DNA from: Leifsonia tongyongensis
Lineage (GTDB): Bacteria; Actinomycetota; Actinomycetes; Actinomycetales; Microbacteriaceae
DNA length: 64,000 nucleotides
Assembly: GCF_010686705.1 (NCBI RefSeq)
Contig: NZ_JAAGWY010000002.1
Location: 210,001 to 274,000, forward strand
Direction: 5' to 3'
The notes beneath the pieces are model-generated. The model was not told the DNA's origin. It searched no databases and saw only the letters and a list, made by a program, of their open reading frames with translations. The position numbers and the translations under genes are program-made. Shown in pieces: positions 8,770 to 18,500 of this stretch (the stretch's first letter is position 1; the number at the start of each line of letters is the position of its first letter).

Positions 8770-9699
8770 ATGTCTAACGACATACAGTCAACAAACTTCT
8801 GGTGGGTAAATCAGGGTCAAACGTACGCGGATGAACTCCGCCTTGGAGTTCTCTGGGCGCCGATTGCGACATCAGAAGGTCGCCGTTTCGGGCACTGGGA
8901 CGCTCTGGATGAAGCAAGCATTGGCGACCTCGTTTTCCACTACGCAAACGGCTACCTGAGAGCAATTAGCGTGGTGCAACTATCCTCACGGCCGGCAAAG
9001 ACGCCGTTCGACAATCGTCCTTGGGACGACGCCGGACGAGAAGTTCGGACTACCTATTTCGAACTTGATGTTCCTATCCCGCTCGCTTCAATCCCGGAAT
9101 CGGTCCGGCTCGCAAAGAGCTACGCAGGAAGTCCGTTTGATCGAAACGGAGACGTCAAGCAGGGGTACTTCTTCGGCCTATCGGGCCGCGATGGCATGGA
9201 ACTCCTTGAGCATCTGGGATTGGATGATGTTTCTACAGACGTAACGGGATCCGATAGCGCGACGGTAGATGTTCGACTCCTCGGGGATGGCCCCACTGAT
9301 GCGACCCGCATTCGAAAAATTCGACTCGAACAGCGTGCGATTCGACTCCTTTTACTCAAGGGCTCGTTGCAGTCCGAGTGTGCAATCTGCGGTGAGACTT
9401 ACCCGTCGAATCTTTTGGCTGCCGCCCACATCAAGCCGAGATACGCGTGCTCGGAGTCCGAGCGTCGAGATCTCGCCGTGATTATGGCCGCGTGTCTTTT
9501 CGGTTGTGACGCCTTGTACGAAGGTGGACTCATTCATGTCGACTCGATGGGGTTAGTACAACAAACTCGTGGGTCGACAACTACCGCACCCGTTTCGTCG
9601 AGGATTGGGGCGATCGCTGGGAGGCAGGTTTCCGCATACTCGCAAAAGTCAGCGAAGTACTTTGCTTGGCATCGAACTCACGTCGCGGGAGTCAAGTAG
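8770..9699 (+). CDS. HNH endonuclease with N-terminal EVE/PUA-like domain
   Basis: A 309-residue protein. Residues about 8-150 (FWWVNQGQTYADELRLGVLW, GDLVFHYANGYLRAISVV) look like an EVE/PUA-like base-reading domain. The C-terminal half carries an HNH nuclease: Cys204-x2-Cys207 (CAICG), AAHIKPR with His220, and FGCDALYEGGLIHVD. EVE, SRA and other PUA-like domains fused to HNH are known as modification-dependent (type IV-like) restriction enzymes, so cleavage of modified foreign DNA is the likely role. Start at the ATG 8770 with AGAGAG upstream. GC is clearly lower than in the flanks (50% by hand count in 9301-9360), a sign of transfer. Confidence 0.7.
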   Translation: MSNDIQSTNFWWVNQGQTYADELRLGVLWAPIATSEGRRFGHWDALDEASIGDLVFHYANGYLRAISVVQLSSRPAKTPFDNRPWDDAGREVRTTYFELDVPIPLASIPESVRLAKSYAGSPFDRNGDVKQGYFFGLSGRDGMELLEHLGLDDVSTDVTGSDSATVDVRLLGDGPTDATRIRKIRLEQRAIRLLLLKGSLQSECAICGETYPSNLLAAAHIKPRYACSESERRDLAVIMAACLFGCDALYEGGLIHVDSMGLVQQTRGSTTTAPVSSRIGAIAGRQVSAYSQKSAKYFAWHRTHVAGVK

Positions 9700-9735
9700 T
9701 CGAGTCCCACTCAAGCCGGGTGCGTCCGGGGCGGA

Positions 9736-10152
9736 CTACATCTGTTTGGTTCTAACAAGCGCGTTGACGGTCGGCATGTCAGGGGCTGCCCAATCAAGCT
9801 GCGCAAGATCCGAAATCGGCAGCCACCGTAGCTCGTCGTGATCCGTGCTCGAGGTCGGCGCGGGTCCAATAGTGATCGCGCGATACGACGCCAGATCGAT
9901 GGACAGATCGCCCACTCGAGTTTCGGTCCTGCTGATGCGATCGCCGAGCTCAATCTCGACACCAAGCTCCTCGCGGATTTCGCGAATCAGCGCGGCCTCT
10001 GGGGACTCATCGGGTTCAACTTTGCCGCCGGGGAATTCCCACTTACCCCCAGCAGACTTCAGCGGGGAGCGTTTGCACGCCAGGATCAGATTCTCTGAGG
10101 CAATGACTGCCGCAACAACTTGAATGGGCTGGTTCACCCGATCTCGTCTCAT
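9736..10152 (-). CDS. MutT-like NUDIX hydrolase (8-oxo-dGTP diphosphatase type)
   Basis: A 138-residue NUDIX protein. IQVVAAVIASENLILACKR is the first strand pair. The Nudix box runs from GGKVEPDESPEAA to REIREELGV and matches GX5EX7REUXEEXGU with all metal-binding glutamates present. KWEFPGGK is typical of MutT/CTP pyrophosphohydrolases that clean oxidised nucleotides. Start taken at the ATG 10150-10152; an upstream in-frame TTG at 10269 would add 39 residues with no family support. No clear ribosome-binding site. Convergent with the HNH gene, 36 bases apart. Confidence 0.8.
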   Translation of the reverse strand: MRRDRVNQPIQVVAAVIASENLILACKRSPLKSAGGKWEFPGGKVEPDESPEAALIREIREELGVEIELGDRISRTETRVGDLSIDLASYRAITIGPAPTSSTDHDELRWLPISDLAQLDWAAPDMPTVNALVRTKQM

Positions 10153-10231
10153 TCGATGTCGCTCAGCAAGGTGCGACTCAAACCTACTCAAACATTGAGC
10201 CCGACACGATTGCTCGACATTGAGATTCGAC

Positions 10232-10576
10232 CTACTGCGTGGAGGAAGACGCCCCGAGCGCAGCGACAACCGCGAACCCGATCATGACGAGGGGAATCGG
10301 CAACAGCCCACAGATCACTGCAGTGATCGCCTCACCACGCCTGTAGCCATTGTTGCGTTTTGCGGTGCCAAGACCGATACAGCCGAAGATCACTCCAAGG
10401 AGCGCGGGCAGCCAGCATAGGAAAATTCCCACTATCGGAATGAGGGAAAGCACCGTGCCTACGATTCCGAGCACCATCCCAGCAATAGCCAACCCGTTGC
10501 TCGGAGGCTTGGGCGCATACTGCACGTACACCATCTGGGAGGGCTGCTGCCCGTTCGGGCCGTATCGAAAGCTCAT
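10232..10576 (-). CDS. DUF4190-like small membrane protein
   Basis: A 114-residue protein with a short hydrophilic, Pro/Gln-rich N-terminus and two long hydrophobic segments (NGLAIAGMVLGIVGTVLSLI through LLGVIFGCIGL, then AITAVICGLLPIPLVMIGFA). The GLAIAGMVLGIVG pattern is that of DUF4190 membrane proteins, of unknown function. ATG at 10574-10576 with GGAA upstream. A related protein is encoded just upstream (10643-10969), so this is a tandem pair on the same strand. Confidence 0.65.
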   Translation of the reverse strand: MSFRYGPNGQQPSQMVYVQYAPKPPSNGLAIAGMVLGIVGTVLSLIPIVGIFLCWLPALLGVIFGCIGLGTAKRNNGYRRGEAITAVICGLLPIPLVMIGFAVVAALGASSSTQ

Positions 10577-10642
10577 TTGTTTAGCGTTCCAGCGACCGGC
10601 TTGCTCGTGCAGCCCCAACCCAGGGGCCCCGGGCTTGGCGCT

Positions 10643-10969
10643 TTAGCCGAACTGTCGGCTGATGGCCCAGGCAAACCATGCCGCGCCCACTATGCCGAGA
10701 ACGATTCCCACAATGGCGGTGCCGCGCCCTGTGACACGACTGCGACCATCCAGCTCATGCGATTTGGCAAGCCCAATAGCGGCGAACATAATTCCGAGAA
10801 TGCTCAGGATCGCAAATGGGTTGATAAGAAAAGCGACGAGGGAGAGCACACAACCTGTGTAGGCGAGGGAGTTGTGCCGGCGAACGAGTTTGTCCTTCTC
10901 GCGGTGGGTGAGCTTTGAGTCATCCGCGCCGATTGCCGAGGCGTAATGATTCCCCATCGGAACATACAA
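10643..10969 (-). CDS. DUF4190-like small membrane protein
   Basis: A 108-residue protein with two hydrophobic segments (GCVLSLVAFLINPFAILSILG and the C-terminal TAIVGIVLGIVGAAWFAW). It shares the GIVLGIVG pattern with its downstream neighbour and is probably a divergent paralogue. The first ATG (10969) or the fourth-codon-downstream ATG (10957) may be the true start; neither has a strong ribosome-binding site. Function unknown. Confidence 0.55.
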   Translation of the reverse strand: MYVPMGNHYASAIGADDSKLTHREKDKLVRRHNSLAYTGCVLSLVAFLINPFAILSILGIMFAAIGLAKSHELDGRSRVTGRGTAIVGIVLGIVGAAWFAWAISRQFG

Positions 10970-11153
10970 AGGGTCAAGAACCTCGGTCGCAGTGGGAACA
11001 ACAGTTGGGGCAGGGCGTGGGAAGTGCCTATGGATCGGGTAGAGGAACTAACAGTGCCATCGGTCATTGAATGCAAGCATTGCGTTCGTTATGTAAATCC
11101 AGCAGGCTGGACACATACTGCGCCGCACACCGATAGCCGAGAGGTTTCCACTT

Positions 11154-11447
11154 ATGAATTCCCGGCTTTTCGGATTTGTCGCCATGAGTTTCGCAGGAGC
11201 TATTGGCGGTGTAATCGGAGCACAGGATGCAGAGCATCCCATCTGGTTAACCGTGCTGCTCTATGCCGGGTTAGCGGTCGTGATCATGGCGGCGCGTGTC
11301 GGCACTTGGGTGCTCAAGAACGACCAGCGTTGGGAAGCGCAGCTCACAGTCTCGCGGTCGCACCGGCTTCGTCTGCCTCCGCTTCGCCGCGGCAAGAGCA
11401 AGCCGACTAACGGAACCCGCGTCGAGTATGGCAGACAAGTCGACTAG
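11154..11447 (+). CDS. small hypothetical membrane protein
   Basis: A 97-residue protein with two predicted membrane helices (FGFVAMSFAGAIGGVIGA and LTVLLYAGLAVVIMAARVG) and a basic C-terminal tail. A GAGAGG ribosome-binding site lies eight bases before the ATG. It has no recognised family. It sits in the AT-richer patch, between the DUF4190-like pair and the nuclease-helicase gene, and its stop is 62 bases before that gene. Confidence 0.5.
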   Translation: MNSRLFGFVAMSFAGAIGGVIGAQDAEHPIWLTVLLYAGLAVVIMAARVGTWVLKNDQRWEAQLTVSRSHRLRLPPLRRGKSKPTNGTRVEYGRQVD

Positions 11448-11509
11448 CACTGTCACACCCTCCCGATACGCTCGAGTCAGCGAGCAACATCGCAGCGAAA
11501 GGGGGTCGC

Positions 11510-14500
11510 GTGTTCATTCTCGACGGCAGCGTCGTCACCAGCGCCAGTGACCTCACCGAAGCGTCGAAGTGCGAGTTCGCCTTCCTCCGCAAACTCGACG
11601 TCAAGCTCGGCCGCATCGACAAGCTCGACGTTCCCGAAGACCCGATGTACGTGCGCACCAGCCGGCTCGGCGACGAACACGAAGCCCGGGTCCTCGTCCG
11701 TTACAAACAAGAACATGGCGCGAAAACCGTCGAGATCGCACGCCCCGACAGCCCCCTTACGGCCGACAACCTGGCCCAAGCCGTCGCCGCCACCCGCCAG
11801 GCCTTCGCCGACCAGGCCGAGGTCGTCTTCCAGGCCACCTTCTTCGACGGCAGCTTCCTCGGGTTCGCCGACTTCATCGTCCGCCAGCCCGACGGCAGCT
11901 ACCAGGTGCAGGACACCAAACTCGCCCGCAGCGCACGCGTCACGGCCCTCCTGCAGCTCGCCGCCTACGCCGAACAACTCGAACACCTAGGGGTCCGCGT
12001 CGCACCCACGGTCGAGCTCCTCCTCGGCGACGGCACGATCAGCGTGCACCGCCTCGACGACATCGCGCCGGTGTACCGCAAGCGGCGCCAGCGACTTCTC
12101 CGAATCGTGCAAGAACGCCTCGAAGACACCCAGGCGGTGCAATGGGGCGACCCGCGCTACATGGTGGACGGCCGCTGTGAGGAGTGCGATGCCGAGATCC
12201 AGGCATCCCGCGACGTCCTTCTGGTAGCCGGGATGCGCGTGACGCAACGCGCGCGCCTTGCGGCAGAGGGCATCCTGACCATCGACGACCTCGCGACCAC
12301 CGACCTCACACACGTCAACGGCATCGCGGATGGAACCCTCGCCTCGCTCAAGACACAGGCGAGGTTGCAGAGGGATGCGCGCACCGACGAGCCGCCGCCC
12401 GTGGTCCTCTACGACCCATCCGCTCTCGCCGTACTCCCGACGCCCAGCCCCGGAGACATCTTCTTTGACTTCGAAGGCGACCCGCTCTACACCGAAGGCC
12501 CGGGGGAGCGCTGGGGGCTCGACTACCTATTCGGCTCCATCGACGTCGAGGAAGACTTCACCGCGTTCTGGGCGCACGACTTCGGCGAAGAGCGGGAGGC
12601 GTTGCGCGCGTTCCTCGACTGGCTCGGCGAACGCCGCCGCCGCTACCCGGACTTGCACGTGTACCACTACGCGGCATATGAGCGCACCCACCTGCTCGCC
12701 CTAGCTGCCCGCCATGGCGTTGGCGAGGCCGAAGTCGACCAGCTGCTGCGCGAAAACGTGCTCGTCGACCTGTACGCGATCGTGCGAAAAGCGCTGCGCG
12801 TGGGGTCGCGGTCTTACTCCATCAAGAAGCTCGAACCCCTCTACATGGGCGACCAGCTCCGCGAAGGTGAAGTGCAGAACGCGGCCGCATCGATCACCGA
12901 ATACGCGGATGCGCGCGACCTCATCGCCACCGGCGACATCGCCGAAGGGCAGCGGATGCTCGACTCCATCGCCGACTACAACCGCTACGACTGCGTGTCC
13001 ACCCTCCGCCTCCGCGACTACCTCCTCGCGCACGCAGCCCGCTCCGGCATCCCGGTCGGCCAACTGGCGCCCGACAATGCCGACATCGAGCTGGAACCGT
13101 CACCGATCAGGGACGGACTCCTGGCGTTGGCAGGCAACCCCCTCGACCCCGACCGCACCTACGACCAGCGCGCTCTCGCGTTCGCAGCGGCCGCGATCGA
13201 CTACCACCGGCGCGAGAACAAGACGTTCTGGCAAGAACACTTCACCCGCCTCGTGCAGCCGCTCGACGAATGGGGCGACACGCGCGACGCGCTCATCGTC
13301 GAATCCGCGGTGGTCGTGCGCGACTGGTACCGCGACAACGGCCAACGAACAGAGCGGCGTGAACTGCGGCTCCGAGGGCAATGGGGACCAGGCTCGAACC
13401 CGAAGGCAAGCGACCAGGCCGGCCCCTATCTGCTGTATGAATACCCCGGACCCTTCGCCAACCCGACCGCCGAGCCAGGAGCGCGAACCTACAAGGCCGT
13501 CCGAATCGTTGAGGTCGAAGACGACGGGTCGGTGATCGTCGAAGAGACGCTGCAGCGAGACGTGGAGCCCTACTCTGTGCTGCCGAGCGCGCTGACGCCG
13601 GCGAGCCCGCCACGCGCAGACCGGCTCATCGAAGCCATCGACGAGTGGGGGAGTGTGCTGCTCGCGGCGCAGACCGAAATCGCCGGGCCGGAGTGGCCGC
13701 GTGACCCGATGGTCGACATCCTCCGTCGTGTCCCGCCGCGGACCCGCACTGGAGCACTGCCCCCGCCCGGTCCCGACCTGGTGCCCTCCGTCGTCGGCAG
13801 CCTGCTCGGGCTCGAACGGTCCTATCTCGCCGTTCAGGGCCCACCCGGAACCGGCAAAACGTACCTCGGCGCCCACGTGATCGCCGACCTGGTCGCCAAA
13901 CACCAGTGGAAGATCGGCGTCGTCGCCCAATCCCATAGCGTGGTCGAACACCTGCTCGACGCTGTCGTGCGTGCCGGACTCGACCCGCGACTGGTCGGCA
14001 AAGTGCCGAAAGCGGATGCCGCCAGCGCCACCCCTTCGTACACAGCACTGGAAAAGGACGGTCAGCTCCTCTTCGCACTCGAGCGGCGTGAGGTCGGCTA
14101 CGTCATCGGCGGCACCGGCTGGGATTTCGCGAACGCCGCCCGTATCCCGCGCAAAAGCCTCGACCTGCTTGTCGTCGACGAGGCCGGGCAGTTCTCGCTG
14201 GCGTCGACCATCTCCGCCAGCGTCGCCGCGCGCAATCTGCTGCTTCTCGGCGACCCGCAGCAGCTGCCCCAGGTCAGCCAGGGAACACATCCAGAGCCCG
14301 TCGACGGCTCCGCACTCGGCTGGGTCAGCGAAGGACACGACGTGCTGCCGCCCGAACTCGGATACTTCCTTGCGGAAAGCCGGCGGATGCACCCTGCGTT
14401 GACCGTTCCCGTCTCGCAGCTCTCGTACGAAGGCAAGCTGAGCTCACAACTCGAGGCGTCAGAGCGGATCCTCGATGGCGTCGAGCCCGGACTCCACGTC

Positions 14501-14968
14501 GTTCCGGTCGAACACTGGGGCAACGCGACCGAATCGCCGGAAGAAGCCGCGGTCGTCGTCGAGCTCGTCCGGTCGGTGCTCGGCTCACAGTGGACCGACC
14601 CGTCGTCCGGACGGTTCAGAGAACCGCTGACAGAATCCGACGTGATCGTGGTCACGCCGTACAACGCCCAGCTCGCGATGGTGCACGAAGCGCTAGAGGA
14701 TGCGGAACTCGGCGCCGTCCGCGTCGGGACCGTCGACAAGTTCCAGGGCCAGGAAGCGGCGATCGCGATCGTCTCACTCGCTGCGTCGTCGGCGCTGGAC
14801 GTTCCGCGCGGGATGTCGTTCCTCATCATGAAGAATCGCCTCAACGTCGCGATCTCGCGTGCGAAATGGGCAGCATTCCTTGTCTATTCGCCCGAGCTGA
14901 CGGAGTACCTGCCGATCAGACCCGAAGGTGTAGCGGAGCTGAGCGCGTTCATCCGCCTCGTCGAATAG
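11510..14968 (+). CDS. TM0106-family RecB-like nuclease fused to superfamily 1 helicase
   Basis: A 1152-residue protein with three parts. Residues 1-170 form a Cas4/RecB-like nuclease (QDTKLAR near residue 133 matches the D-x-K core). Residues about 320-520 are an RNase H/DEDD-like segment (DIFFDFEGDPL; VYHYAAYE; YNRYDC), as in TM0106-type proteins. The C-terminal half is a DNA2/Upf1-like SF1 helicase: Walker A GPPGTGKT at 777-784, Walker B VVDEAGQF at 889-896, then LLLGDPQQLPQ, and a final motif with TVDKFQGQEA and LNVAISRAK. It probably resects or unwinds DNA ends or R-loops; some relatives occur near defence genes. GTG start at 11510 with GAAAGGGGG upstream. Confidence 0.85.
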   Translation: MFILDGSVVTSASDLTEASKCEFAFLRKLDVKLGRIDKLDVPEDPMYVRTSRLGDEHEARVLVRYKQEHGAKTVEIARPDSPLTADNLAQAVAATRQAFADQAEVVFQATFFDGSFLGFADFIVRQPDGSYQVQDTKLARSARVTALLQLAAYAEQLEHLGVRVAPTVELLLGDGTISVHRLDDIAPVYRKRRQRLLRIVQERLEDTQAVQWGDPRYMVDGRCEECDAEIQASRDVLLVAGMRVTQRARLAAEGILTIDDLATTDLTHVNGIADGTLASLKTQARLQRDARTDEPPPVVLYDPSALAVLPTPSPGDIFFDFEGDPLYTEGPGERWGLDYLFGSIDVEEDFTAFWAHDFGEEREALRAFLDWLGERRRRYPDLHVYHYAAYERTHLLALAARHGVGEAEVDQLLRENVLVDLYAIVRKALRVGSRSYSIKKLEPLYMGDQLREGEVQNAAASITEYADARDLIATGDIAEGQRMLDSIADYNRYDCVSTLRLRDYLLAHAARSGIPVGQLAPDNADIELEPSPIRDGLLALAGNPLDPDRTYDQRALAFAAAAIDYHRRENKTFWQEHFTRLVQPLDEWGDTRDALIVESAVVVRDWYRDNGQRTERRELRLRGQWGPGSNPKASDQAGPYLLYEYPGPFANPTAEPGARTYKAVRIVEVEDDGSVIVEETLQRDVEPYSVLPSALTPASPPRADRLIEAIDEWGSVLLAAQTEIAGPEWPRDPMVDILRRVPPRTRTGALPPPGPDLVPSVVGSLLGLERSYLAVQGPPGTGKTYLGAHVIADLVAKHQWKIGVVAQSHSVVEHLLDAVVRAGLDPRLVGKVPKADAASATPSYTALEKDGQLLFALERREVGYVIGGTGWDFANAARIPRKSLDLLVVDEAGQFSLASTISASVAARNLLLLGDPQQLPQVSQGTHPEPVDGSALGWVSEGHDVLPPELGYFLAESRRMHPALTVPVSQLSYEGKLSSQLEASERILDGVEPGLHVVPVEHWGNATESPEEAAVVVELVRSVLGSQWTDPSSGRFREPLTESDVIVVTPYNAQLAMVHEALEDAELGAVRVGTVDKFQGQEAAIAIVSLAASSALDVPRGMSFLIMKNRLNVAISRAKWAAFLVYSPELTEYLPIRPEGVAELSAFIRLVE

Positions 14969-14985
14969 TCAAGGGACAAGCGCCG

Positions 14986-15225
14986 TTACGCTTCAGCAGC
15001 CTCGGCTATGCCGAGATCCTTGTCTGCCCAATACCGGCCCAGAAATGCGAAACCGACGCCGTCCGCCACGGCAACAATCAGCCAACCCCACCACGGAAGG
15101 ACCGTCGGCCAGAGCCACACGACGGCACATAAGACCGCGGACTCTCCCCAAGTGATCACCTTTCTACCTGGCGTAGCGCTCAGCGCCATCCTCGTCTGGC
15201 GGCTGAAAAGGTGTCGCAAGTTCAT
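14986..15225 (-). CDS. small hypothetical membrane protein
   Basis: A 79-residue protein with two hydrophobic stretches (SAVLCAVVWLWPTVLPWWGWLIVA and VADGVGFAFLG) and a basic N-terminus. No family recognised. ATG at 15223-15225; a GAGAG is 15 bases upstream, further than ideal. Convergent with the nuclease-helicase gene. Confidence 0.45.
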   Translation of the reverse strand: MNLRHLFSRQTRMALSATPGRKVITWGESAVLCAVVWLWPTVLPWWGWLIVAVADGVGFAFLGRYWADKDLGIAEAAEA

Positions 15226-15508
15226 CTTGTTGTGCCGTCTCTCTGATTCGCTCCTCCGATCATGCCAGCGATCGTGCGTGCGTCAGACCAACCGGGCTCA
15301 CTTGTCCGAAAGTGCAGTATTTGTAGCGACGGATACGACCCTTCGGGACAACCGAAGGGCGACCGTTGGACGTGAACTAACGAATCGAGTGCTCGCCACG
15401 GCTGGCACCAGCGCAACCCGCTGACCGGGCCGCCCGACGACGTTATCCACACCCCAAGCGCCGCGCGAGCCAACTCTTCTAGGCTCGAAAGCAGAGCACG
15501 GGAGGCAC
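15226..15508. other. intergenic region upstream of the type VII locus
   Basis: About 283 bases with no convincing gene. The last 30 bases hold a TAGGCT hexamer (15480-15485) suited as a -10 element and a strong GGGAGG ribosome-binding site for the ATPase gene. The left end carries the upstream region of the small membrane-protein gene on the other strand. Confidence 0.45.
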
Positions 15509-18500
15509 ATGCGGCTCAAACTCACACTGAAAGAGCGTGGCAAACCCGCGCGCGACATCCAGGTGACTGTCGACGTCACGGCGACAGTTCAGGAACTGGC
15601 CAGCCACCTGAGGCGCGCCGACCCGTCACGCGCGGATCCAGAAGATTCGGGCGACCCACGCGTCACCCTCCGCGTCGAATATCCGGGACAGCTTCACGCC
15701 CACCAGCTCAGCCCGCTGCTCTCGGTCCACGAATCCGGGCTGCGGTCAGGATGCACGATCGAACTCGTTCCCGTCGGCGAGCGGAGTCTCGGCGATGACT
15801 CGAGCGAACCGGCGGGTGCTCTTCAAGTAGTCGCGGGACCAGACGCTGGCAGGCGGTTCGTCGTGACTGCAGGTGTGAACATCATCGGACGCGACCCTGC
15901 CGCCGACATCCAGCTCACAGACGGTCTCGCATCGCGCCGACACGCCAGCATCACTGCAGGTGAAACGGCGGAAATCACTGATCTGAACTCGGCCAACGGC
16001 ATCGAGGTCGACGGCAGGGCGGCCGCCCGCGCGGTGCTGACCCCGAGGTCGCGCATCCGCATCGGTGACGACGAGCTGCGATGGCTCCCCGCCGCGGGGG
16101 CTTTGAGCGCACCAGAGGTGGCGTGGTCGGTCGGCAATGGCCCCATGATCGATGGAAAGCGGGGCGCGACCAGCGCCGGCGACAGCTCCTTCACCCGCTC
16201 CCCGCGAGTCGAGCCGGTCTACCGCGGCACAGAGTTCGCTCTTCCGCAGCCGCCCGGCACGATCGATAGGGCACGATTCCCGTTGCTCGCCATGTTCGCG
16301 CCGCTGGGTATGGGTGTGGCGCTGTTCGCGGTTACGCACCAGGTGATCAGCCTCCTGTTCATCGCCTTATCGCCGATCATCATGATCGGGACCTGGGTCG
16401 ACAACCGCATCCAGAACCGCCGCAAGCAGCGGGACGCCACTGACCGGTTCGGCTCGTCTCTGGATTCTGCCCAGCGGGCATTGACGACAGAGCGAGAACG
16501 CGAACGGCAAGCGCGGATTGCCGAATCCCCGTCGACGAGCGATGTTCTCGGCGCCATTCACATCCGATCGCCTGCCTTGTGGACCAGAAGACCGGAACAC
16601 ACGACCTTCCTCGAGGTGAGGTTCGGTCTCGGCACGCTGCCTTCCCGAAACACGGTGACGTTGCCGGCGCGGAGCAATTCGACCGCCTCCGACTGGGATG
16701 AGCTGACGACGACGGCCGACCAGTTCGCAGAGCTCGATGGAGTCCCGGTCATCGACAATTTCGAGCGGGCAGGAGCAATCGGCGTCGCAGGATCCAGCAT
16801 CATCGCCACAGACATCGCCCGTGCCATCGTCCTTCAGCTCGCGGGGCTGCATTCGCCGGCCGACCTGGTCATCGCGGCGTTCGGGGCAGAGAACCTGAGC
16901 GACGAATGGTCCTGGCTGAAATGGCTGCCGCATGTCGACTCACCTCATAGTCCGCTGCAGCGTGGCTGCCTCGCGAGCGATTTCAACTCGGCGAACGTCC
17001 TCATGGCTGAGCTTGAGGACCTGATCGAAAGTCGGCGCGCAGCAGGAGCAGGCAAAGGCACCTTCGTGCGGGGCCGTCTCGACGAAGGCCTTCGCTTCGA
17101 CGCCGACCATGGGGCATCCGTGGACCGCCTCCCGGCCACCCCAGCCGTCGTCTCGATCGTTGCGCCGGCAGACGCCGTCGACCGGGCACGCCTCGTCGCG
17201 ATCGCAGAGAACGGACCAGATTTCGGTGTCTTCACATTGTGGGTGGCACGGGATGCGGCAGCTCTTCCTGTCGTCTGTCGCACCTTCGTCGACGTGGACG
17301 CATTCGGCCGCGCCACCGTCGGCCATGTCCGTACGGGTCGTCGCGTCCCGCTGACCGCAATCGAGGGTTTGGACGTGATGAGTGCGCAGCAGGCCGCCCG
17401 GCTCCTCGCTCCGATCGAAGACTCGGGGGCGCAGGTTCTCGACGAATCAGACCTCCCTCGACGTGTTGCGCTGCTCGACCTGTTCAGCGACCCGGTCGCG
17501 GGCGAAGCGGATGCGGTCATCAGGCGATGGCGAAAGAACGACAGCATTACGCAACACTGGTCGCCGGGCGCGCAACGTGAACCGGGCGGCATCTGTGCGC
17601 TGGTCGGCCAGAGTGCAGGCGGCGCGCTGCAACTCGATCTGCGATCGCATGGGCCGCACGCGCTAGTAGGCGGTACGACGGGGTCGGGCAAGAGCGAGTT
17701 CCTGCAAAGCTGGATTCTCGCACTCGCGACGGAGTATTCATCCGACCGGCTCAACTTCCTCCTGGTCGACTACAAAGGCGGCAGCGCGTTCGCCGAATGC
17801 GTCGACCTCCCTCACTCGGTCGGGCTCGTAACCGACCTGACGCCGCGGCTCGTCAACCGCGCGCTGACGTCGCTGAAGGCCGAGTTGCGGTATCGCGAGG
17901 AACTGCTCAACCGAACAGGCGCCAAGGATCTCGAAACACTCGAGAGCAGATCGGATCCGGATGCGCCGCCATCGCTTGTCATCGTCATCGACGAATTCGC
18001 CGCGCTCGCTTCGGAGGTGCCCGACTTCGTCGCTGGGGTCATCGATATCGCACAGCGCGGCCGATCTCTGGGGCTCCATCTCGTCATGGCAACCCAACGC
18101 CCGGCGGGCGTCATCACCCAGAGCCTGCGGGCGAACACGAACCTGCGCGTGGCACTGAGGGTTGCCGATGAAGCGGACAGCACCGATGTGCTCGGCATCG
18201 CGGCCGCGGCGTACTTCGACCCGGGGACTCCGGGGCGGGCGGCGGCAAAGCTCGGTCCTGGTCGGGTGATCGATTTCCAGTCAGCGTTCGCAGGCGGCTG
18301 GACCAATGAAGCGAGCGCGCAGTCCGAGATCGCCGTCACCGAGCTGGCCTTCGGCCACGGGGCCGCGTGGGCCCAGCCTGGCGCTGCTCGACCACATACG
18401 GGACCGCGTGACAGCGAGCGGCTCGTCTCCGTGATTACGCACGCGGCGGAACGCTGCGCACTGCAGACTCCCAGGCGACCCTGGCTCGATGAACTGCCCG

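Noticed and set aside
8501-8809. 102-codon frame before the HNH gene
   Set aside because: Overlaps the HNH start, lacks a ribosome-binding site and codes for a Ser/Arg-rich product without pattern.
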